From positions 1-31,334 of the forward strand of contig JBGPHT010000087.1 in NCBI GenBank assembly GCA_041484525.1: 31,334 nt of DNA. Direction: 5' to 3'. This stretch comes from JBGPHT01 sp041484525. Its GTDB lineage: Bacteria; Acidobacteriota; Terriglobia; Bryobacterales; Bryobacteraceae. The position numbers were made by a program, and so were the translations under genes. Positions 9,402-17,520 of this stretch are shown here, piece after piece (within the stretch, counting starts at the first letter, position 1; each line of letters begins with the position of its first letter). Below the pieces are notes generated by a model, which was not told the DNA's origin, did not search any database, and saw only the letters and a program-made list of their open reading frames with translations.

Positions 9402-12056
9402 TCACTCCTGGCGGAGCGCCTCTATCGGGTCGAGACGCGCGGCGCGGCGGGCGGGCACAGCGGCGGCGAGCAGGGCAACCGCCATCACGCATGCGGCGGC
9501 CGGCAGCAGCACGGTGAAATCGTGGGGCGCGATCCCGAATAGCAGCTTTGTCATGGCCCTCGCCAACACCATCGCCCCGGCGCCGCCAATTACGCAGCCC
9601 GCGGTTACCAGCACCGCCACCTCTCCCAGCAGCGAACCCACTACACGTCCCCGCGTCGCCCCCAGAGCCAGGCGAATGCCGATCTCCTGCGTGCGCCGTT
9701 CCACCGCGTAGGAGATCACGCCGTAAACTCCCACGCACGTCAGAATCAGGGCCAGTACGCCGAACCAGGAGGAGACCAGCGCCAGCAGTTTTTCGTTCGC
9801 GAGGTACGAATCCATAGCGGCGGCGAGCGAGACCGTCCGGCCGATCCTCACGTTGGGATCAATCTCGCGCACCAGGTTTCGGACCGCGGCGGCGAGTTGC
9901 GCGGGGTCGCCTACGGTTCGGACCACCGCGCCGGTCACGGGCGCCGGGTCCTGCGCCAGGGGAAGGTAGACGACAAAATGGTAGGGATCTCGCGGACCCG
10001 AGAACCGGACATCGCGTGCCACTCCGACCACCTGGATGTCGAAATTCCGGCCACCGCCGATAAACCGGCCAATGGCGTTCTCTCCACGGAAGAGCGTATT
10101 GGCGGCGGTTTCGCTGAGCACCGCCACCTTGGGCGAGCCCGCGCGGTCGTCTTCGGCGATCGGGCGTCCCGTCACGATCGGCGTTCCCATCGTCTCGAAA
10201 TAGCGCGGCGAGACATTTACAATCCGCCCGTAATCGCGTTCCTGCGCACTGTATTGTGGGCTGTTGTAACTGCCCGTGTGCTGCAATCCTGCCACCGGCC
10301 CGAACCCCGATACCGCGGCCGAACGAACACCGGGCAACCGATTGAGACGCTCGTACAGAGGCTGGCGCAAGGCCCGCGCTCGCGCCATGACAGTCTTGTT
10401 GAATTCGAGCGGCAGGTCGACCATCAGAACGCGGTCGGCGTCGAAGCCGAAATCCTGATTGCGCAGGTTCCACAGCGAGCGCACCAGCACCGACGCACCC
10501 GAGACCAGCAGCAGCGAGAGCGCGAGCTGCGCCACGATGGCTCCGGTCGCGAACAGGCTTCGGGAGCGCCCCGTGGCTCCGCTACGCCGGTTCGATTGGA
10601 GCGCGGAATGGAGATCCACGCGCGTCGCGGCAAGCGCCGGGGCCAGGCCGAAGAGACACGTCGCCAGCGCCGTGAGCGCGGCCGTGAATCCCAGCACGCG
10701 CCAACCGGTGTCGAGCGAAAGGTGCCATCGGTCGCCATTCTGCGAGGCCAGCGCCACTAACTCGCGCGAACCCCACGTGGCGAGTGCGAGGCCGACTAGC
10801 GCTCCCAGCGCGGAGAGGACGAAACTTTCCGTCAACAAATGCCGGACTAACCGGCCGCGAGACGCGCCTACCGCGAGACGTACTCCGATTTCGTGCGTGC
10901 GCGCCGTGGCGCGCCCCAGCAGCAGGTTGGCCAGGTTGCAGCAAGCCATCAGCAAGACCATGCCGACGATCGCCATCAGCACCCACAGCGGTCCGCCGAA
11001 CCGTTCCGCCAGCTCCGCCAAGCCGCGGCTGCCCGGTTCCAGCCTGACGCGATACGCGACGCCGGTGGTTCGCACATTGAGATCGGCAAGTTGCCGGTAC
11101 AGCGCGTCGAGCGCCGCCTGTGCCTGGCGCGGCGGGATGCCGCTCCGCAGGCGCCCCATCACGGCCAGCCAGGAACTGCTGGGAGCATTCAGCCAATCCG
11201 AGGGCATCACTTGCGGCTGCACGCTCATCGGCAGCCAGACGTCCGGCTCGTCGCCCATGACCTCGCCGTGGAATCCGGGCGGCGCTACACCGATTATGCT
11301 GGCCACGACATGGTTGAGCTGAATTGTCTGCCCGAGCGCGTCCAGGCTGCGGTCGAACTCGCGCGTCCAGAAGTCGTAGCTGATGACGGCTACCGGCGGG
11401 GCGGACGCGCGGTCGTCCTCGCCGGTGAATACGCGGCCCGGGCGCGCCGCGATGCCCAGCACGTGGAAGTACTCGCCCGTCACGATAGCTCCATTTACCG
11501 GACGCTGCGGACCGCGCCCGCGCAGGACCGCCTGGCGCAGCGGGAGTTGGCTGGTGGCGAACATGCCATCGAGAACCTGCTGCCGCGCCGCCATTTCGCG
11601 AAACAGTGGATAGCTGAAGCGGTACGGCTTGTCGTTGGCGAGCAACTGGACGAGCACCAGCTTTTCGGGATCCGCCACGGGAAGCGATCGCAGCATGACC
11701 GCGTCCACCACGCGATAGATGGCGGTGTTCGCGCCCAGTCCGAGTGCCAGGGTGAGGATGGCAGCGGCGGCGAATCCCGGGCTGCGACGCAATTGCCGGA
11801 AGGCGTAGCTGAGGTCTTGGACAAGCGTGTCGAAGAAGGGCAGGCGGCGCTCGTCGCGGTGCGCCTCGCGTATCTGAGCCACGCCGCCAAACTCGCGGCG
11901 AGCTTTCAACCGCGCGTCCTCTGGAGTCATACCGCGGCGCTCGAACTCGGCCGCCAGCAGGTCCAGGTGCGACGCGATCTCTTCATCCAAACGCGCTTCG
12001 TCGCCGCGCCCCGCAATCCGGCCGCGCAGCCTTGCCAGCAGAACACGCCACGGCAT
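9402..12056 (-). CDS. ABC transporter permease, duplicated MacB/FtsX type (ADOP family)
   Basis: An 884-residue inner-membrane protein of the acidobacterial duplicated orphan permease kind. Residues 1-70 hold a soluble prefix (DEEIASHLDLLAAEFERRGM...ARREFGG). About 75-330 is a first MacB periplasmic core beginning FRQLRRSPGFAAAAILTLALGLGANTAIY, then a first FtsX helix set with NLLLGRATARTHEIGVRLAVGASRGRL. The second half repeats core plus FtsX and ends with RRTQEIGIRLALGATRGRV and ARLDPIEALRQE. No ATPase is adjacent, as is usual for this family. Likely substrates are drugs, lipids or peptides, unproven. ATG 12056 shares its A with the PadR stop (TGATG), and AGGAG lies just upstream, so the pair is translationally coupled. 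GTG 12059 is an alternative start. Confidence 0.92.
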   Translation of the reverse strand: MPWRVLLARLRGRIAGRGDEARLDEEIASHLDLLAAEFERRGMTPEDARLKARREFGGVAQIREAHRDERRLPFFDTLVQDLSYAFRQLRRSPGFAAAAILTLALGLGANTAIYRVVDAVMLRSLPVADPEKLVLVQLLANDKPYRFSYPLFREMAARQQVLDGMFATSQLPLRQAVLRGRGPQRPVNGAIVTGEYFHVLGIAARPGRVFTGEDDRASAPPVAVISYDFWTREFDRSLDALGQTIQLNHVVASIIGVAPPGFHGEVMGDEPDVWLPMSVQPQVMPSDWLNAPSSSWLAVMGRLRSGIPPRQAQAALDALYRQLADLNVRTTGVAYRVRLEPGSRGLAELAERFGGPLWVLMAIVGMVLLMACCNLANLLLGRATARTHEIGVRLAVGASRGRLVRHLLTESFVLSALGALVGLALATWGSRELVALASQNGDRWHLSLDTGWRVLGFTAALTALATCLFGLAPALAATRVDLHSALQSNRRSGATGRSRSLFATGAIVAQLALSLLLVSGASVLVRSLWNLRNQDFGFDADRVLMVDLPLEFNKTVMARARALRQPLYERLNRLPGVRSAAVSGFGPVAGLQHTGSYNSPQYSAQERDYGRIVNVSPRYFETMGTPIVTGRPIAEDDRAGSPKVAVLSETAANTLFRGENAIGRFIGGGRNFDIQVVGVARDVRFSGPRDPYHFVVYLPLAQDPAPVTGAVVRTVGDPAQLAAAVRNLVREIDPNVRIGRTVSLAAAMDSYLANEKLLALVSSWFGVLALILTCVGVYGVISYAVERRTQEIGIRLALGATRGRVVGSLLGEVAVLVTAGCVIGGAGAMVLARAMTKLLFGIAPHDFTVLLPAAACVMAVALLAAAVPARRAARLDPIEALRQE

Positions 12057-12403
12057 CACGAGTTCTCCTGGAGCAGCCGCGCCATCATCTCCACCGTCCG
12101 CGTCCAGCTCCTGGTTTCCGCCGCCAACTGCTTCCGCCCGGATGCCGTGATCGAGTAGAAGCGCGCACGCCGGTTGTTCTCGCTCGTGCCCCAGTCGCTC
12201 GCGATCCAGCGCCGCTGTTCGAGCCGCAGCAGGGCCGGATAGATCGTCCCCTGATTCAACGCGAGCGGCCCAGCGGCTGCCTGCTCGATCCGCCGCGCGA
12301 TGCCATAGCCGTGCAGCCGCCCCATCGAGTCGAGCGTCTTCAGCACCATCAGGTCGAGCGTGCCGTAGGGCACTTCAGACCGGGGAGCAGTCCTGTTGTC
12401 CAT
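12056..12403 (-). CDS. PadR-family transcriptional regulator
   Basis: A 115-residue winged-helix repressor. The N-terminal core GTLDLMVLKTLDSMGRLHGYGIARRIE and the recognition part LNQGTIYPALLRLEQRRWIAS match PadR, followed by the wing RRARFYSITASGRKQL and a C-terminal dimerisation helix. It is coupled by a TGATG junction to the ABC permease, the standard PadR-permease pair of acidobacteria, which it presumably controls in response to a ligand. I chose ATG 12403 because it lies 7 nt after a good promoter. ATG 12409 is possible. A TTG further upstream at 12439 would fall inside the -35 and operator. Confidence 0.93.
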   Translation of the reverse strand: MDNRTAPRSEVPYGTLDLMVLKTLDSMGRLHGYGIARRIEQAAAGPLALNQGTIYPALLRLEQRRWIASDWGTSENNRRARFYSITASGRKQLAAETRSWTRTVEMMARLLQENS

Positions 12404-12410
12404 CAACATG

Positions 12411-12442
12411 AATATGCGGCACCTTCTGTTGAAAGTCAACAG
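12411..12442 (-). promoter_or_regulatory. padR promoter with overlapping 17-bp palindromic operator
   Basis: On the minus strand TTGACT (12439-12434) is separated by 17 nt from CATATT (12416-12411). This predicts a transcript start at or next to the ATG at 12403. The -35 lies inside a perfect palindrome, CTGTTGA-AAG-TCAACAG (12426-12442), with 7-bp arms and a 3-bp spacer. A dimeric winged-helix repressor bound there would block its own operon. The palindrome is seen directly; its use by PadR is inferred. Confidence 0.65.
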
Positions 12443-12489
12443 GAAAGCGGAGGTGAAGCGAATGGCTGCGTGATAGAGTGATTACCCGT

Positions 12490-12891
12490 ATGAAAAAAGC
12501 GAAGTCCGGCGATTCGACCACGAAGAGCCACGTCGCTCCGAAGAACGTGGACGAATACCTCGCACGCGTCCCGGAACCCGCCCGCAGCACCTTGAACCAG
12601 ACTCGCGCGGCGATTCTGGCCGCGATGCCACCGGAGACCACGGAAGCCATCAGCTATGGGATGCCCGTGTTCAAGTACAACGGATCGTTGCTGTGGTTCG
12701 CCGCTTTTTCGGACCATTGCAGTCTGTTTACGAGTCCTGCCGTGATACAGGCGTTCAAGGACGAACTCAAGAACTTCCACACATCCAAAGGCACCATCCG
12801 CTTCCCGTCGGACAAGCCGCTGTCGGCCGCTCTGGTGAAAAGACTGGTAAAGGCGCGGATCGCGCAGAACGAACTCAAGAAACAGCGCTGA
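12490..12891 (+). CDS. DUF1801 / YdhG-like small cytoplasmic protein
   Basis: A 133-residue protein. NVDEYLARVPEPARSTLNQTRAAILAAMPPETTEAISYGMPVF is the typical first half of the YdhG/DUF1801 fold. LLWFAAFSDHCSLFTSP, the KGTIRFPSDKPL turn and the helix LVKRLVKARIAQNE complete it. Some homologues are called intracellular iron chaperones, but the function of the family is not settled. The start may be ATG 12490 or the in-frame GTG 12478. Neither has a good ribosome site. A strong GGAGGTGA at 12449-12456 instead serves a three-codon out-of-frame ATG at 12462. It is divergent from padR and shares its 86-bp control region. Confidence 0.82.
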   Translation: MKKAKSGDSTTKSHVAPKNVDEYLARVPEPARSTLNQTRAAILAAMPPETTEAISYGMPVFKYNGSLLWFAAFSDHCSLFTSPAVIQAFKDELKNFHTSKGTIRFPSDKPLSAALVKRLVKARIAQNELKKQR

Positions 12892-12934
12892 TCGGCCTCA
12901 CTCAGAGTCATTTCATCTTCAATTTATTTTCTCA

Positions 12935-12962
12935 TTGCATTCTTGCGAATTAGTTGTACTAT
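12935..12962 (+). promoter_or_regulatory. Promoter of the haem-motif exported protein
   Basis: TTGCAT (12935-12940), a 16-nt spacer and TACTAT (12957-12962) lie in a locally AT-rich stretch. The predicted start near 12969 gives a leader of about 23 nt before ATG 12992. Confidence 0.5.
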
Positions 12963-12991
12963 TTCAAATAATCAGTGAGAGAATTGTGGTG

Positions 12992-14362
12992 ATGAAGATT
13001 GTAAGATTAGCTACAAACAGAATTTGGCTCGTATTCATACTAGCCTCCGGCATGTCGGCGCAACCTGTAACTTGTGCCGGCTCGCGTAACTCGACGGCCG
13101 CGTTTCCGAAGATGCCAACCGTCATCGATAACACGTGCACGGTAGCTCCTGTGAACTTCGCCGGACAGATCGAGCAGCCGAATTTCGACCTGTTCGGATG
13201 GTTGACGTTTCTGGCCTTGAACTGGCCTGCGAACCCTGCCACTTGCACAGCCGATATGAACGCCACCATCCTCTCCGGCAAAGGACCGGTAGTCTGGCAA
13301 ACCTACCTGGAGGACAGCGATATCTTTGTGGGCCGGGGACAGATGCCGGTGCCATGGTGCAATAACTGGACCACCGCGGGGGCGACGGCATCTGTGAGCC
13401 GTCTGCCGGCCAAGGTCAGGACCCTGGCGCAACAACATCCCGACGTTCACCTGTTCCTGCACCAGGACTCCAAGATATCGGGTCTACTCAAATCGACCGT
13501 CACCGTGCAGCCGGCCCAACTCCAGGCGATTCTGGAGGCCGTGGGCGGCCCTTTGACGGACCAGAACGGGCGCTTCGTCCGCTACGCCATCCACGTCAAT
13601 CAGGACGAATATAACTACCTCAAGAACAACGGCCTGTGGCATAAGGCAGGGCTGTTGCAGTACAACCAGCCGATCGATTTCCCGTTCGCTCCCGGTCCTT
13701 ATGGACAGACGGGAGCGATGGAAGTGAAGGCGGCGTGGAAGGTGCTCTGCACGGCCTCGACCTGCGCTGTGCCGGACGATCCTACCCACTTCTTCACCCA
13801 GCAGGCGATTGTGTACAACGATTCGACGGGAGCGCCGAGCCCCGGGCCGAACCCGGTTACCGTCGGCCTCGTCGGCTTGCACATGACCCACAAAGTGACG
13901 GCCCAGCAGACCTGGATGTGGATTACCTTCCAGCAGGTGGAGACCGCCTCGGCCGGCACAAACAGTTCGATCTTCTTCAACTCGAAGTGCACTTTCCAGT
14001 GTCCGCCTAACCAGCAGACCGCACAGAAGCCCTACACCGAGTTGAACCCCAACGGCACGCCCGTCAACAAGCCGGTGCAGGTGGTGCCCTATCCGGCACA
14101 GGACCCTTCGGTGGCGCAATATAACCAGGGATTCCGGAAGTTACTAGGATCGTCGGTGTGGAGTTGGTACCAACAGGTCAGCGTGCAATGGACGGGAGAG
14201 ACACCGCCTAATCCAAAGCCGCTGATCCTGGGCAACCCGGTGCTGGAGACTTACATTCAGGGCTCCGCCAGTTGTCTCGCCTGTCATAACCTGTCGACTG
14301 TCAAGACTAAGCAGGGCAACGTTGCGGCGGACTTCAGCTTTTTGTTTCTGGGAGCTCAGTAA
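12992..14362 (+). CDS. Exported protein with a single C-terminal c-type haem motif
   Basis: A 456-residue protein. The N-terminal signal peptide (IWLVFILASGMSAQ) is followed by an unassigned domain with FDLFGWLTFLALNWPANP near its start, a phrase that recurs in uncharacterised secreted bacterial proteins. A single CLACH (residues 428-432), a CxxCH c-type haem attachment motif, lies 24 residues before the end. There are several further Cys in pairs (for example KCTFQCPP), and three Cys lie in the first third. The haem motif and export signal suggest periplasmic redox or sensing; the reaction is unknown. Start chosen at ATG 12992, which gives a compact signal peptide; two in-frame GTG codons precede it. 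The upstream region is AT-rich compared with the flanks. Confidence 0.82.
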   Translation: MKIVRLATNRIWLVFILASGMSAQPVTCAGSRNSTAAFPKMPTVIDNTCTVAPVNFAGQIEQPNFDLFGWLTFLALNWPANPATCTADMNATILSGKGPVVWQTYLEDSDIFVGRGQMPVPWCNNWTTAGATASVSRLPAKVRTLAQQHPDVHLFLHQDSKISGLLKSTVTVQPAQLQAILEAVGGPLTDQNGRFVRYAIHVNQDEYNYLKNNGLWHKAGLLQYNQPIDFPFAPGPYGQTGAMEVKAAWKVLCTASTCAVPDDPTHFFTQQAIVYNDSTGAPSPGPNPVTVGLVGLHMTHKVTAQQTWMWITFQQVETASAGTNSSIFFNSKCTFQCPPNQQTAQKPYTELNPNGTPVNKPVQVVPYPAQDPSVAQYNQGFRKLLGSSVWSWYQQVSVQWTGETPPNPKPLILGNPVLETYIQGSASCLACHNLSTVKTKQGNVAADFSFLFLGAQ

Positions 14363-14365
14363 CGG

Positions 14366-14634
14366 CTACCCTCGTCCGCGGAGAATCGCGGCTATGACGC
14401 GCGGGCTGCGACGGCCGTGTACTATTGCAATCACGACCAACGGCTTCCCTTCCGGCACGTAGGCAAGCAGGTGGTTGCGGACGGTATGAAAGCGTATTGG
14501 CTTGGAGGTCATCTCCGGCCGGAGCCAACTTCCGCAACGACGCGGCCGGCAGCGTCAATACTATCCTTGGCGATGAATTCCCAGATCTCAATAAGGTCAG
14601 CGTACGCGTCCGGATGAAAGACGTAGCCGCTCAT
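14366..14634 (-). pseudogene. ParE/RelE-family toxin, inactivated by internal deletion and frameshift
   Basis: Two frames together give a ParE toxin. From ATG 14634, which overlaps the antitoxin stop as ATGA, 41 codons encode a ParE N-terminus with HPDAYADLIEIWEFIAKDS and then RVVAEV, ending at TGA 14511-14509. In the neighbouring frame 48 codons (14512 to TAG 14368-14366) encode the ParE C-terminus: SKPIRFHTVRNHLLAYVP, VVIAIVHGRRSPRVIAAIL. The middle helix-strand segment normally lying between them, ending in a GHRRPDL-like motif, is mostly missing. I therefore infer a deletion of roughly 40 bases that also shifted the frame. The toxin is very probably dead. It ends 3 bp beyond the convergent haem-protein gene. 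The family has a conserved C-terminal HGRRSPRV, clearly present here. Confidence 0.8.
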
Positions 14635-14876
14635 TTACCGGCGCGTCGATCTTCGCTCAAGCGCCGCAATCGGTCACTCGCTTCCTCACCGGAAATAGGC
14701 GTGACCCGGCCGCTCTTGACGTCTTCGTAGCGCCGGTCCAGCATGTCGCGCACCTGGACTAACTCATCGAGGTATTCCGCCACGACGTCCCTTACGAGTT
14801 CTTCCGTTCCACGGCCGCTGGCCCGTGCGGTTTCGTTGAGACGGGCTTCCAATTCCGGCGGGAAGTGCACTTCCAT
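14631..14876 (-). CDS. Antitoxin partner of a ParE-type toxin (ribbon-helix-helix-like)
   Basis: An 81-residue protein. EVHFPPELEARLNETARASGRGTEELVRDVVAEYLDEL reads as a beta strand and two helices of a ribbon-helix-helix DNA-binding unit. A charged C-terminal tail (RDMLDRRYEDVKSGRVTPISGEEASDRL) would bind the toxin. It overlaps the broken toxin by an ATGA junction, the normal order for these operons. Start ATG 14876 was chosen over GTG 14903 because the ribbon strand begins there. The gene is intact although its toxin is not, so it may persist as an orphan repressor or as an antitoxin against related toxins elsewhere. Confidence 0.82.
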   Translation of the reverse strand: MEVHFPPELEARLNETARASGRGTEELVRDVVAEYLDELVQVRDMLDRRYEDVKSGRVTPISGEEASDRLRRLSEDRRAGK

Positions 14877-14882
14877 GGCTCC

Positions 14883-14911
14883 AGCGTAGGGTCTGCAGGC
14901 CACCTTGTCAA
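14883..14911 (-). promoter_or_regulatory. Promoter of the antitoxin gene, leaderless spacing
   Basis: Minus strand TTGACA (14911-14906), a 17-nt spacer, TACGCT (14888-14883), then 6 nt to ATG 14876. The -35 is a perfect consensus. A GGAG lies between -10 and ATG, but it would be outside the transcript if initiation is at the normal distance. Confidence 0.6.
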
Positions 14912-14927
14912 ATGCCGGAGTTTTTTC

Positions 14928-15785
14928 CTACCCGCGGAACTCCTGTCCGATTCGACGCACCGCCACGCGATGAGCGTGATTGCCGGCAGCGCCGTACACC
15001 CGTTCGATCGGCTCGAAGTACGGTTCGCGGCTCAGCACGAACGTCTGGTGATGCACCGGCAGGAAGAACTCGGCGCCGGCGTCGTTCGCCATCTGCCAGG
15101 ACTGCTCGGGCGTGCAGTGGTAGTGGATCCAGGGGTTGTACGCTCCCACCGGCATGATCGCCAGATCGAACGGCCGCGACGTCTTGAGCGCGCGGAAGGC
15201 CCCGGTCATCGCCGTGTCGCCGCCGAACAGGATGCGGTAGCGGCCGGCTTCGATGGTGTAGCCGTTGTACCCGCGGTACGAGTCGGAACGCATGCGCGCC
15301 CCCCAGTGGTTCACGCGAAACGCGCGGATGTCGAGCGGGCCAACTCTCGCGCGCTCCTCCCAACCCAGTTCCCGCACCAAGCCATAGCGCCGTACGCGCA
15401 GCAGATCCGCCGTCCTCGCGGCCGTGACCACCGTGGTCCCTCGGCTTTCGAGACGCCGCAAGCTGGGGATATCGAAGTGGTCCATGTGCGCGTGCGAGAG
15501 CAGCACCACGTCGATCTTCGGCAGTTCGCAGATCTCGAGCGCCGGCGCCACCAGCCGCTTCACCCCCAGCGTCAGCGGCCCCAGATTCAGCCCCGCCCGC
15601 GTGCTGAAAACCGGGTCGGTGAGAATAGTCGTGCCCTCCACCTTCAGCAGCACCGTGCTGTGGCCGATCCACGCCGCGTGCAGACCGCGATCGCTCCACT
15701 CCTTCGGGTTGGGCCGCTCGGGCGCGGGCCGCACCCACCGCTTGCGGACCGGACCGGTTTGCCTGGGCATGAGTGCGCAACGCAT
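14928..15785 (-). CDS. MBL-fold metallo-hydrolase, NAPE-PLD/UlaG-like
   Basis: A 285-residue metallo-beta-lactamase-fold enzyme. Metal motif HAHMDH spans residues 98-103, and a second-site Asp lies in ILFGGDTAMTG. The C-terminal stretch PVGAYNPWIHYHCTPEQSW...FLPVHHQTF...EPYFEPIER closely follows the pattern of N-acyl-phosphatidylethanolamine phospholipase D-like proteins and bacterial relatives. It probably hydrolyses a phosphodiester or lactone; the substrate is unknown. No signal peptide is seen. I chose ATG 15785, preceded by AGAGAAG. Upstream in-frame starts would run into the start region of the divergent protease gene. MPRQTG at 15770 is the alternative. Confidence 0.88.
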   Translation of the reverse strand: MRCALMPRQTGPVRKRWVRPAPERPNPKEWSDRGLHAAWIGHSTVLLKVEGTTILTDPVFSTRAGLNLGPLTLGVKRLVAPALEICELPKIDVVLLSHAHMDHFDIPSLRRLESRGTTVVTAARTADLLRVRRYGLVRELGWEERARVGPLDIRAFRVNHWGARMRSDSYRGYNGYTIEAGRYRILFGGDTAMTGAFRALKTSRPFDLAIMPVGAYNPWIHYHCTPEQSWQMANDAGAEFFLPVHHQTFVLSREPYFEPIERVYGAAGNHAHRVAVRRIGQEFRG

Positions 15786-15865
15786 CTTCTCTATGGATGC
15801 TCCGTAGCTCGCCCCGGTTGCGCGGGACGCCGCCAACCCGTACGGTATGCTGGGGAGGAAATCGG

Positions 15866-16747
15866 ATGAACCCACGTAAAGACTGGCTTCGCCTCGTGCT
15901 GCACGTCGGTGTCTACGTGATCCTTTACCTGGTGGCGGTCTGGGTGTTCGGACCGCTGCTGGTGTGGATCAGCGATTCCCTCGCGCTGCTGACGCTCGCC
16001 GGCCTCGGCGCCGCCGTCTTCACCAACTGGCTCACGCTCCGCATTTACGAAAACCGCCGCACCGTCGAACTCGGCCTGCGATGGAATCGCGCCTCCGCAG
16101 ACAACTTCGGATGGGGCATCCTGGGCGGCGCCGGCGCGGCCTGTATCGTGCTGGGCCCTCCCCTGCTGATCGGCCTCTCGCGCCTCATCCCCAGTCAGGG
16201 CGACCATCCTTCCGCCGGCGCCTCCATTTTTGTCGGCATGCTTCTGGTGGGCGGCTCGATCGGCGAGGAGCTGTTCTTTCGCGGCTACGGCTTCCAGCTC
16301 ATGGTGGCATCGCTGGGCCCGTGGACAACCGTGATTCCGGTGGGCGTCATCTTCGCCCTGCTGCACGGCGACAACCCGAACGCCACCTGGTTCGGCATCG
16401 CCAACACTGCCGGATTCGGCATCCTGTTCGGGTACGCTTTCCTGCGCAGCCGCGACCTCTGGCTGCCCATCGGCCTTCACCTGGGCTGGAATTTCACATT
16501 GCCGCTCTTCGGCGTGAACGTCAGCGGGTTTAGAATGAAAGTGACTGGTTACGAGATGGTTTGGAACGTCGGCAAGCTTTTCAGCGGCGGCGACTACGGC
16601 CCGGAAGCCAGTGTCCTGACGACCGGGGTGATATTGTTGCTGGCGATGTACCTGTGGAAAGTGCCGATTCGCCGGCAGCCCTCGCCATTGACGGACCCGC
16701 CCGCGGAGATTATCGAATGCGAACCTGCACCGCCATTGCGGTCCTGA
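15866..16747 (+). CDS. CPBP-family intramembrane metalloprotease
   Basis: A 293-residue polytopic inner-membrane protein with about seven or eight hydrophobic segments. The CPBP (Abi/Rce1-like) motifs are present: GEELFFRG with E134, E135 and R139, then FALLHGD, then GLHLGWNF with its catalytic-site His. Bacterial relatives cleave or sort membrane-associated peptides or act in envelope maintenance; the substrate here is unknown. Start ATG 15866 has an excellent GGGGAGGA eight bases upstream, and a TATGCT at 15846-15851 may be its -10. It is the first gene of a four-gene operon and its last 31 bp overlap the next gene. Confidence 0.92.
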   Translation: MNPRKDWLRLVLHVGVYVILYLVAVWVFGPLLVWISDSLALLTLAGLGAAVFTNWLTLRIYENRRTVELGLRWNRASADNFGWGILGGAGAACIVLGPPLLIGLSRLIPSQGDHPSAGASIFVGMLLVGGSIGEELFFRGYGFQLMVASLGPWTTVIPVGVIFALLHGDNPNATWFGIANTAGFGILFGYAFLRSRDLWLPIGLHLGWNFTLPLFGVNVSGFRMKVTGYEMVWNVGKLFSGGDYGPEASVLTTGVILLLAMYLWKVPIRRQPSPLTDPPAEIIECEPAPPLRS

Positions 16748-17520
16748 CCCTGCTGCCTGTGGCCGCGCCGGCGGCCAACAAGCTGACCTTCGAGGACCGG
16801 ATCGAGCTCACTCGCGGCCTGACGGCGGAGTACGCCACCGTCAAGGTGCTGCTGCCGCGCTCCAGGAAACCTCTCGATTTCGACATCAAGACCGGCGCCA
16901 ACCAGAACGAGTGGTCCGCCATCGCCAAAGAGAGCGGGCCGGCCGCACGCACCGGCGACCTGGTCCAGATCACCAAGATCGACATCGAAGACGACAAGAT
17001 CGTGCTCCAGATCAACGGCGGTTACAAGGGTGGCCGGAAGTGGTACCAGGGCGTACAGATCGGCGGCGGCATGGGCGGCGGAGGCGGCACCGTTCCCATC
17101 AGCCAGACGAACGACACCAACGCCCCCGGCGGCACTTCGATCGCCGTCCTCTTTCACAAGCCGCTCGAGCCCATCAAGGCGTCCGAGATCAAGAAGATGC
17201 TCGCGTCCGTCCTGGATTTCGAAAAGCACAGCGCCACCGAGGTCTACGCGGAAACACTGCCACCCGAGGTGCAGCAGGCCATCAAGGAAAAGCGCGTGCG
17301 GGAGGGGATGAATCACGAGCAGGTCATCCTCGCCATGGGCAGCCCGCAGCACAAATCGCGCGAGACGGATAAAGAGGGTCTCGAAGTAGAAGATTGGGTC
17401 TTCGGCACGGCGCCCGGAAAGATCACGTTCGTCACCTTCAACGGCGACAAAGTCATCCACGTGAAGGAATCCTACGCCGGCTTGGGCACGCAGGTGAAAG
17501 ACCCGTCGGTCATCCGGTAA
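16717..17520 (+). CDS. Exported protein with BamE/SmpA-like C-terminal segment
   Basis: A 267-residue protein with a signal peptide (CTAIAVLTLLPVAAPAA). The middle is beta-rich, with repeated ITKIDIEDDKIVLQINGG strands and a GGGMGGGGG turn. The C-terminal 65 residues, with KRVREGMNHEQVILAMGSP and a following VEDWVFG strand, resemble the BamE/SmpA-OmlA fold (GMT...V...LGxP). This suggests an outer-membrane-assembly or lipoprotein-like role, by similarity only. ATG 16717 has GGAG 8 nt upstream and lies inside the 3' end of the protease gene. Its stop overlaps the next start (TAATG), so the genes are translationally coupled. Confidence 0.8.
   Translation: MRTCTAIAVLTLLPVAAPAANKLTFEDRIELTRGLTAEYATVKVLLPRSRKPLDFDIKTGANQNEWSAIAKESGPAARTGDLVQITKIDIEDDKIVLQINGGYKGGRKWYQGVQIGGGMGGGGGTVPISQTNDTNAPGGTSIAVLFHKPLEPIKASEIKKMLASVLDFEKHSATEVYAETLPPEVQQAIKEKRVREGMNHEQVILAMGSPQHKSRETDKEGLEVEDWVFGTAPGKITFVTFNGDKVIHVKESYAGLGTQVKDPSVIR

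Noticed and set aside
10893..12158. 421-codon plus-strand frame
   Set aside because: Antisense to the ABC permease and across the padR junction; no protein-like motifs.
14417..14617. Small plus-strand frames between the haem protein and antitoxin genes
   Set aside because: They are antisense to the broken ParE toxin, whose two halves match the family clearly.
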